DNA from: Muricea muricata
Lineage: Eukaryota; Cnidaria; Anthozoa; Malacalcyonacea; Plexauridae
Assembly (NCBI GenBank): GCA_963855995.1
Contig: OY979725.1
Coordinates: 12,938,383 to 13,002,382 of the forward strand
Direction: 5' to 3'
Length of the DNA: 64,000 nt
This document shows positions 31,131 to 41,300 of this stretch, in pieces (position 1 is the stretch's first letter; every line of letters begins with the position of its first letter). The translations under genes were made by a program, and so were the position numbers. Below the pieces are notes generated by a model, which was not told where the DNA came from, made no database searches, and saw only the letters and a program-made list of their open reading frames with translations.

Positions 31131-32398
31131 CTTTCCTCACTAAACTGTATTTTACTTTTTAAAACACAGAAAGCCAGAAAAAAGCCATGAAAATAAATTG
31201 CAATCTTCGTCAATCTATAGTATTGTCGTGCATAAACGAAGCAAAAACAGCGTTTGACTCGTTCGTATCCGCTAATTAGGAAAATCCGTTTCCCGTTTAA
31301 TGCCCTTTCCTGACAACAGATTTCCGTTCGACGTCAATGAAACAAGGAGCGGTTTCCGTTTCGACTTTTTCCGGCCTTTTTATTTGGCTGTGTCATTTTC
31401 CCTTTGGGTATATGAAATGTAACCTCATACTGAGAGTCCTTTAACGGCTTTAAGCACCTTCCCCTCCTGAATACAGTGATTATAGGAAATACACAGGGGG
31501 AGCCTTATTTGATAAATTGCAAAATAAAACATATTTCGAAGAAATACATCTTGTAAACTCAATACTCGAGTTAAAATGAAACGAGTGTTGAGTTTACAAG
31601 ATGTATTTCTTCGCAATATCTTTTAATTGTCGGTCAAGGTTTATAGTCTACCTTGAGTTGAAGACAAAACATCGACTAATAACCGAGTATACGTAATCAA
31701 CTCGTTTCTATATAACAACAACAGCTGATAACAACTAGTATAAGGGCCCAAATCAACCATTTACCATTCGAGAGTTCATGTTTGTCGCATCCGTCCCAAA
31801 AAAAATCAAGAAATATTTCTACTTTCTTTAGCAGAAGCAAAACGTTTTTCCTCTATATTACAGTAAAGCAGTTCGAACATAAACATAATTGAAAAACACT
31901 ATATCAACTGTAATTGCTCACTTTAGAAAAATTTGAGTTATAAAACCCCGATTGTTTTCGGCTATGTTTTAAACTACTTTTACCACAGTGGATTGTTTTC
32001 GTCCTTGTCATGTCTCCCCAAACATAGATAGACATACTAGTTACCAAAAACTTTGTTTCCTAGGTTTGTTCTCTAAAGATAGGGAGATAAGGGAAAATTG
32101 CTTTCTAACTTGTTTTCCAACAATTCAGCAAAAGGAGAGGGGAGTCGAGAATCATCCTTCCCAGCCTTCTATGTCAACAACCATTATGTCCCAGTACATT
32201 CCGATGAGCTTCACGCGTGCCTTTCCACATATACACCGTCGGTCTCAAATATTCATGTTCATCACGAAAAACTACAGGCGAAAATAAGTCTCGTTTTGGC
32301 CCTCCAGCACCTCATCAAAATGAAAATAAATTTTAGCCCTGCAGTTCAAAGACTGAAGAGGATATTTGAGACCCTCCACCTCAGGTATCCACAGCCAC
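31131..32398. other. Intergenic stretch between ZNF106 5' end and next gene's 3' end
   Basis: No gene is supported. It contains a strong hairpin (31538-31612) whose arms GAAGAAATACATCTTGTAAA.. pair with one mismatch, and whose sequence recurs partly near 7.83-7.89 kb. The 99- and 121-residue open frames at 31988-32463 show no family resemblance, and the second runs antisense across the terminal exon at 32399-32473. Confidence 0.5.
31538..31612. repeat. Hairpin (foldback) repeat
   Basis: Arms of about 31 bp (GAAGAAATACATCTTGTAAA..CTCG and CGAG..TTTACAAGATGTATTTCTTC) surround a loop of about 13 bases. A related single arm with AAAATAAAACATATT and ATCTTGTAAACTC sits near 7829-7875. Confidence 0.75.
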
Positions 32399-35300
32399 TC
32401 ACACCTGTTCCAAACTTTCCTGTAGTTCATCGATTTCCTTCATTATCGCCTCTTCAGAATTAATTTTAATAATCTGAAAAAAAGGAGGGCAAACTGGAGC
32501 ACTATCGCAAAGCTCAAAGACTTATCTAAGCCTTTGATCCACTACCTCTATCTATCTACCCAATCAGATGTGTCCCACCCTCAAGATTAGCCAACCAGGT
32601 TCCTTGTAAGTCAGGAAAAGGCAGCTAAACCTCGCTATTACCTGCAGATCTTCTAATACTTCTCCTTCGTCCTGCTTAGATTTCAGTTTTTCAATCTGTT
32701 GCAATTTCTTCTTTAAGCCTCGTATTCTCTTCTCAGTTTGTTCCTGTGGACTTTGACTGTCTGTAACTGTGTGTGTAGAATCTTCGCTCGCTTCAGTTTG
32801 GGAATGTTCAGCAGCCTCGCCAGGCCTGGAAAAATAAGCTTTAAAACTGCAGCTTTAGGCGATTCCATTCAAGTTTCCTGCACTCAGGAACATTTTAATT
32901 TCCCCAATAAAGAATAGACAGGAAAGCCGAGCCAAACTAATCGGACGTCACAACAGAAAACCCTATTCTTGCATGCGTTCAGGAAATTGTTTTGAATGAA
33001 TATTCCTGTTTACGATTTACTGAAACACAATAGAATGTTATTCCAAAGACATTGTCAAACCAATAGATTAGATTACAAACAGGCTGTGCTATACAGGGTG
33101 TATAAAAAAAAGTAGACAATTTTGAAACGGCTCTCAACCTCGCGAAGCGGCTTGAAGTATGAAGCTTTTTATTAATATAAATTGTTTGGGTACTTACGGT
33201 GTAGAATAAATGAAAATATTCTGAAATTTAAATGTTTCATACCCAGGGCTGTGCGTATTTTGAAACACATTAAAAATGGCTTGCGCACGAAATTTAAAGG
33301 CTTAAAAGTAATTTTGAGTTGGTAGGTAGAAAATATGTTACGTGTTTTATCGCTGTGCAAAATTTCAAGAAATTTGATTGAGTTTAAGCCACTCAAAACG
33401 TCGTGCGAACGTATATTTTTCTCAATAAGAATCGTTTTTCTGAAGAAATGTTCCAATTTTAATTAAATGTCCCTTGGGAGTTGTATGCAAATTAAATAAA
33501 TACATAAATTAAACATGCACAAAGCTAATTTTGCTAAAAATATGGAAGTTCGCGCCACGTTTTGAACGGCTTACACTCAAGCGAATTTTCTGAAATTTTG
33601 TACAGCAATACAACACCCGACAAATTTTCCATCTACCAAGTCAAAATTACTTTTAAGCATTTAAGTTTTGTGCGCAAGGCATATTTAAATTGCCGTAAAA
33701 GACAGAACCCCCCGGGTATTGAAGTTTTAAATTTCTCATGTTTTCGGTTTATTCTAGATTATAAGTACCAAAACCATCTATTTTAATAAAAAAAAACATC
33801 GCACATTGAGGCGCTTCGCGAAACAGAGAGCGATTTCAGATTTGTCTACTTTTTTTTTATACACCCTGTATATTTACAAAGTTCAGTCTTGGCAAGCTGT
33901 AGTTAGCCAATCAGGTGAAGAACAATGAAGGAGTGCGTGGGTTGATGAAGCGTTACAAAAATAAAGATAATTGTTTGCTTGCTTTGAGTCCACAGTTTAA
34001 TAACTCTGGCATTTTACGTTTTATGAATAGCGCTTCTAGTATAAGCAACTGATTAGGATTTGTTATATTTACATAAATACAAGATTTTAGAATTGGTGTA
34101 GACCAAGGAAGTAGAAAAACTATAGATTCATATTAATCTGACACTGCAGAGTAGCTACATACTCTATCCCATTATATATTAATGGCAACAGGCTTAAAAA
34201 CATGCAAACATAACAACAATCATTTAGTAAAACTACTGTCATGGTAATTTAGGAATTTTCTCAGCATGTAGAAACTACGACGCTATAGTGCGAGAGCAGC
34301 AGGAAAACAAACGTATATCAGTATATGGTGGTTTGATCTCTTACTACATCAGTTACAAATCAGAATTCCTGTGAAAATGTGCGATATCCAATCAGATAAT
34401 GAAGAAAGTGCACTAGTAGAAAGTACTGACACGATTGGTATAGATTTAGAACTCCTCCCAAAAGAACGTGGAAAGACAGTGAAATATATGTCAGCAGCGG
34501 TGTGTTTCACTACAGCCGCATTTGTAGTGTGGATTGGTATGACCTATCGACAAGATGTGTTCGTGTTTTACCCTAGTCTCATTATTGAAGCACGAAGAAA
34601 TATAACAGATTTTATGGTTTGTTACATGAAAGAGGAGAGCGTAACCTTTTCCTGCTTATTCACAGTTGCGTTGGTCTTATTTGGTGTAGAATTTGGTGCA
34701 TTAGTCGATCCTTTATCGCGTCTGGTTGAAGAATGCCATCATCGCCGTCAACGTTACGAAGGAAGTTGGGAGAAATTGATCAAAGCTTGTTTTAGTGGAA
34801 TCGTCCGGAGTCGAATATTCGCTTTAATACTCATAACAGCAACTGCCATAACTGTCATCATTGTGACAGAAAGACGTTCGTTTGAGCCAAGCTATTTTGC
34901 ATACATTTGCAGTGGTGTTTGCATAGGTCCGCTTATAACGCAATTTGTAGACCTGAACACAGAATCCAAAGTTTATCTTTCTACTTTGCTCGAGGAAAAT
35001 GGAATGAATACGGCCAATGTACTTGGGTGGTCTTACTATTTTGCCTATCTTAAACCAGCAGTGAAAATGTTTGTAGAACAAACACAACTCGGCCGCCATG
35101 CTGAACTGTCTTTACATAAACTGCTGTTGCTAATACCAGTTGATTATCCTACTGCAGACGACTTGCAGCAAATCGATAATAATATAGAGTTAAGTTTAAG
35201 TGAGCACTCTAATACGTATTCATTGCACTACTCTGTCTATCAGCTATTAACAGTCGACGAACAATTTGCCATACAATACGTTCAACAGCCTTTAAAAACT

Positions 35301-38300
35301 TTGAGATCTATGACGTCCTTTCAGGGAGACCAAGCCACAAATGTGAAGATCTTCGATGGGGAAGTGAAACTACTTTACAGAACATTGACTCAAATAGTTA
35401 CACAAGACGAGGATATTAATAAAACGTGCCTACTCGTGCCTATCAAAACTGAAAACATCTCAAGTTTACAAAACGGAGGGCTAGTTAAACGTATCATGGC
35501 TGCAGTTCATCGTTCCCCTACATTGGAGAAAACGATCCCGTGTAAAAAAACTGTGAAAGAACAACACAAGATAGAAAGCGTTTGACTTATCGTGCCACTG
35601 CGTCAAGATCTGTAATGCGTCTTCTATGCGTTGTATCAACCTCTATTCTTCGTATCTATTCCTCTTCTATTTTTCATACTTACGGGGGGACACCCTCCCC
35701 CCCACCACTTTTTGGATAGGGGGACAAATATCTATTATGCCCCACATAATTTAGATAATCACATTATTTGTACAAACTTTTAGCTTCAGAAATGTATTCT
35801 AATAATTTGCATTTATTTAATTAATAAAAATACCATGATTTGTAATCTTTCTAGAAAAATAAAAATAATCAAAAATGATGGGAAAATGCAATTGTAAATA
35901 AGCTTTGGCTTTGCGGGATAACAACTATAGCAATCAGTATGATATTTTTACTATTTGCATGTAAGACTGTGATTGTTCATTATTTTTATCGCTGCAAATT
36001 GTACATTGACTATTGTCGATGTTAATAAAGTTAATTAAATTAACACTGAAATATTATACGATCATTAAAACGGTGTGTTACGTTCTCAGGATTTTTAAAC
36101 AAGTTTGAATTTTTTATGAGTGAAAGAGACTATTTACCTAATCAGCGAGATAATTTAAAAATTAACTATGAATAAAGTACACATACAAGTACTTCCAAAC
36201 GACATATTATCAACAGGCAAATTAGCATCCACTAAATCGACGAATGTATTATGTTCGCTCGAGGATATCTGCACGGTTAGGGGGCTGGCAAGCCATTAAG
36301 CATCGCCTTGTTATGTCATTATACTCAACGTCTGTTGCGCTTCATTATTTATGGTTTATAATTCACTAACCTGGTTTGCAAAAATATGTCTCCTAGCGCG
36401 TTTTCCAAGGGCGAAAATACCAGGAGACAATGTCTCCCAGAAAAACTCTCACGGGGGAGGGAAGTTATAATTATCAAATCATTGTTATCAAAGATCTATA
36501 ATCAATCTTTGCAATGCCACTGAGTACGTTTTGATGCTTTTAATCTTACACACCAAGATCAATACAGATATTTTTATGTTTTGATCTTACCCAAACCCAA
36601 TATTTCTCAATCGTTGAAACAGTGTGACTTATTTAATTAGTATTTTTTCATGCACGAAACCTAAAATCAAGTGTAGATTTGTCAGCTGTTCCCGATACAC
36701 GAATACCTGCCATTTCCAACCCTTGTTGTGACAGCGAAAGGGTTACAACGCCATTAGCCATAAGCGTCTTAGTTCTTATTATGTCGAAATGGATAATGAA
36801 CAAATTGCAACCAGAGAGAATGTTACGTATGACTTTGAATTTGATCTTATTCCAAAAAAACGGGGGAAACGTCAGAAATATGTATGGGCATTGATATGTT
36901 GGATGGTAGCAATATTTTTACTGGTGATTGGTTTATCGGGTGAAGAATATGTGTATTCCATAGACGAATCACAGAAAAATACGACAGATTGCTTCAAAAG
37001 AGAGAAAAAGAGAACGGTTTCGGGTTTATTTACAATTGGGTTGATCATATTTGGTGTGATGGTTAGTAAACTGTTTGAACGTCTGTCGTTTCTAATTGGA
37101 GAGTGCTTTCAAGTAAGTGAGCGTTATGAAGGAAAACATCGCAAAGTGATAAAAGCAATCTGCCACAGTGGAAAATTTTGGACGAAAATAGGAATTTTGG
37201 CATTCATTAGCTTGCCGACTTACTTTGGTTTTATCCAGTCAGAAACGATTGAATTTGAGCTGAAACATCTTATAACCATTGCCAGCGGTATTGGCGTGGG
37301 CCCACTTATAGTTACCTTGCTTAACCTGAACGCAGAATCCGACGTTTACATTGCTACACTTCTTGAGAAAAGAGGATTGTATGCGAGCGACGAAATTGTC
37401 CAGGTTTACTATCGCAAGTACCTTTGTGATCAACTGGATAAATTTAACAATATCGTATTTACGGATGAATATCGCGACCTGTCATTGGAGAAATTGTTGT
37501 TGCTGATCACACTTGATCAAATCGAAGACGATCTAAGCAAGGAAGATAACGCAATTGTAAAGTTACGTAGCACTGACGATGATCCTGATAAATGTATCTC
37601 GGTTTATGAACTATCAGTCAGCGAAAACAGAAAGGTGGTCTATGCCATAGCATGTGCCAAAAAACCTTTAGAAATTTTGAAATTTATAAAATCGCATAGA
37701 GAGGGTGAACCAAAACGAACAACTTTTGTCGAGGAAGCGAAATTATTCTGCAGAGGATTGTCTGACAATTTAAAGGAACGCGGCCACCAAAGGTGTGTAC
37801 TCGTGCCCATAGCGGCACAAAATTTACAAAACGGATGCCTATCGAGATGTATTGTGGAAGTGGTGTATCGAAGTGAACAGGCTGGCTGTGTTCCTGGTTT
37901 CATAAAACTTAAAACTCGTCATGTTACAAACTATACTCGCATTGAAGAAGACAGTCATGACAACGGTGGTCCAAGAACATCAGGTATCAATTTTTCAGTG
38001 TACAGCGCGTTGAGAGGGACAGATGTATAAGTGACATATGTGGGCTTCCACGATTCAAGGAACTCAGCGTACTATACATTTTTTTCATATATTCAAATCG
38101 TCAAAATTTCAAGTAATTCTATATTATTGTTTTCATGGGTTTTAAGGTTCTCATTTTATTACAAGATTTTTTTAATCTAATTCTTTTAACTCGTCTTCCT
38201 CTTTTGTCAAATTTAATTCCCTTCCGTTTAGTAATGTAAAATTCAAATTTACGTATTCATATAAAATTAATTCAAAATCTATTATTGTACATCACAGGGC

Positions 38301-41300
38301 AGACAATTAGATACTGTATTGCAATGAAACACTATAAGATTGTCTATAAAATAGTCAGAATTTCTACGTCGGTCATGTTATTAAGCAGGCGTTGAGTATA
38401 ATAATATAGTTTGAAAAACAAATCAGCAATTTAAAAAACCGACCGCAAAATTATTTGACAAATGTACTTTCGTTTGCTGAAACCCGCAACAATCAGAGGC
38501 TAAAATGAACTCACAAAAATCAAGATTTCTACTCTGCAGGATACAAACTGAAAAATTGTAAACATGTTGATGGTCTGGATGCGTTGACACTACAAAGATT
38601 TTTTTGGCCTTAAAAGGTAACCTTGTTTGGGAAAATACCTCCCTCCCTACGATGCTTGTCAACGGAGAAAATACCAGGGAACAATGTCTCCCAGAGAAAT
38701 TCTCACAGGGCAGGAAGTCATTGTTGTCAAGTGATTGTTATCAAAGAACTAATCAATCTTTGCACTGTCATTGAGCATATTTCGATGCTTTTGATCTTAT
38801 AGACCACTGGGATACATTGTTTCACCCACTCATGTTTTACAATGGTTTATTTCACAACAAGCAGCCACCTCAGAAAAAAGGGTCAGGTGTTGGGGTGAAG
38901 TACGTGCGGATAAAACCGGAGGATAAGAGCGAATGTGGATGAATAAAGTGTACAAGACATGTTTAATATGTGTTTGTAAAACGTAACAACAGTTCAAATA
39001 TCCCGATTGCATGCATGCAAAGCTGTAGTACAAAAACTTAGCATATTTCGTTGCTTTTGATCTTATAGATCACTGGGATACATTGTTTCACCCGGTTTCC
39101 AATAGTCTATTTCACAAAAACTAGCAGTAACTGCCTGCCAGTGGCACCCACCTCAGTAAAAAGGGTTGGGGTAAAGTGCGCAAGGATAAGAGCAGAGGAT
39201 AAGAGCGATGGATAATGTGCCTAAGTTGTCTGTAATTTCACAATATTAACCAATTTTTTTTTTTGTTACTCGTTACATAACACAACGATTGTACCTTTTC
39301 TAAATCGCTTTTTCACTGAAATAGTAGCAATAGGTGGATAGACTAAATCTCTCTGTCTTACTGTCTTATATATGTGTTGAATTTAGATAGAGGAAAACTG
39401 GAGTACCGGGAAAAAAACATTCAAAACGCATGAGATCAACTCACGGAAACCATGCAAACCACACCATGCAATCCACACCATGCAAATAACCTCTTACACT
39501 ACACGGGCCTGTATCTTTTTAAAATATCTCTGCTCTATCCAGTCAACATTTTAGAAGAAGTTGATGCTAGCCTGTGCAATGTGTGTCGAGAAACAGAATT
39601 ATTTTTAGCCTGCAGGATACAAACAAAAAAATTGTAAACATGTTGGTCAGGACGCGCTGTTACTCAATAAACCTGGTTTGGGAAAATATCTCCCCTACGA
39701 CGCTTTTCAACCAGGAGACAATGCCTCCCAAAAAATTCTCAGTTCATTGTTATCAAGTCATTGTTATCAAAGAACTAATCAATCTTTGCAAAGTCATTGA
39801 GCATATTTCGATGCTTTTGATCTTACAGACCACTGGGAGACATTGTTTCACCCACTCATGCTTCCAATAGTCTATTTCACAACTGACACCAAAGTGCGCA
39901 CAAGAATAAAAGCCAAGGATAAGAGCAAGCGTAGGTAGATAAAGGATACTTTATATTAAGACATGTTTAATGTTTGTTTGGAAAACAGCCGTTCACTATT
40001 TCGCGCAAAGCTGCAGTACAGAACTTGGCATTGGCGAAGCAAATGATGTTTAGTTAACAGTTCAAATATTTTTAACACACGTGCATGCAGCAGGACTCTT
40101 GATTAAGCCTGAAGTAGAGTCCACATATTTTTTTTTAATTTGCATGATTAATTTGCAGTTTGATTTCCTCTCCAGCTTCGCTCGTACCACTCTCACACAA
40201 ACTGTCTCCATATGCAATTGTATAGTCCATGCCAGACGTCCCAGCCTCGTAAAACAAAGCTGTAACCTGACATTTTATCACTTCTTCCATGTCAGCATTG
40301 CCTAGCTACTGCACGCGAAGCATATTCCAACTTCCGCTTTTGCTTTCATTTTGTCGTTGCTCTTTGCTTTGATGTTGTCATTTCCACGCCCAACGTGACA
40401 ACACGCGCGCGTAAGTATATACTGGTTTGGTCTGTTACTGCAACAGTTATATTGATAATCTTTGCAATATTGGTGTCAAGATGCGCGATATACAATCAGT
40501 TCATGAAGAGAAAGTCCCTCAAATTACGGACACGATAGGTATAGATTTTGAACTCCTTCCAAAGAAACGCGCAAAGACAGTGAAATATATATCAGAAGCA
40601 ATATGTGCGATCACAGCCTCGTTTGTGATGGCGATTGGTATATTATTAAGTGTAGAATTTGAAGCACTGGTTGGCCCTCTATTAGTCAGGGAGGCAGAGG
40701 TCATTTTACCTACCTTCTCGAGGGACAAATCCATTTTGCTCTTAAATTGTCCGTTACATGCCTAATATAACAATTCTGAATGTTGTTTGGCCCAATTTAT
40801 CTTGTGGGCTTCGATCAACACGTTTTTCTTCAGTTTTATTATAAAACTATTATGTGGTCAAAAATAGCAAACTTTCAAGTTCATTCATTTGAAAAATGAC
40901 TTGTATCATCAGAAAGCTTATAAAAAACAACATATAAGACATGATTACGGACACCCTGGTTTTTCAAGCTGTTTTCGAGTTATTGCTGCTTCAAAACGGC
41001 AAAATGTCCTAAAATGACGCTAATTTCCTGGGCACTAATCTGAAAATAAGTTTTCGAATGCCCATAACTCAACAAAAATGTGGAAAATAAAAGTAACCAT
41101 AATAATGTGTTATATGTAGTTTTTTATTACCTTTTTGATAACGTAAGTGGTTTTTCCTAGAAATAAGTCCGAAATTTCGCCTTTTTTGACAATAATATAG
41201 TTTTATAGAAAATTTAAGAAAAAACGTGTTGGCTGGAGCCCACAAGAAAAATTGGGCCAAACAACATTCAGAATTGTTATATTAGGCATGTAACGGACAA

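Noticed and set aside
31988-32463. 99- and 121-codon plus-strand frames
   Set aside because: No family resemblance, and they run antisense over the terminal exon at 32399-32473, which has a convincing splice site, frame and homology.
33172-33786. 95- and 75-codon frames as genes
   Set aside because: They are the two arms of a TA-flanked foldback transposon.
34371-34376. STING copy A starting at GTG 34371
   Set aside because: The ATG two codons later (34377) is the normal start and matches the MRDIQ start of the broken copy.
39574-39870. 98-codon frame between STING copy B and the broken copy
   Set aside because: It is a reading of the repeated STING-flank unit; other copies of the unit do not keep the frame.
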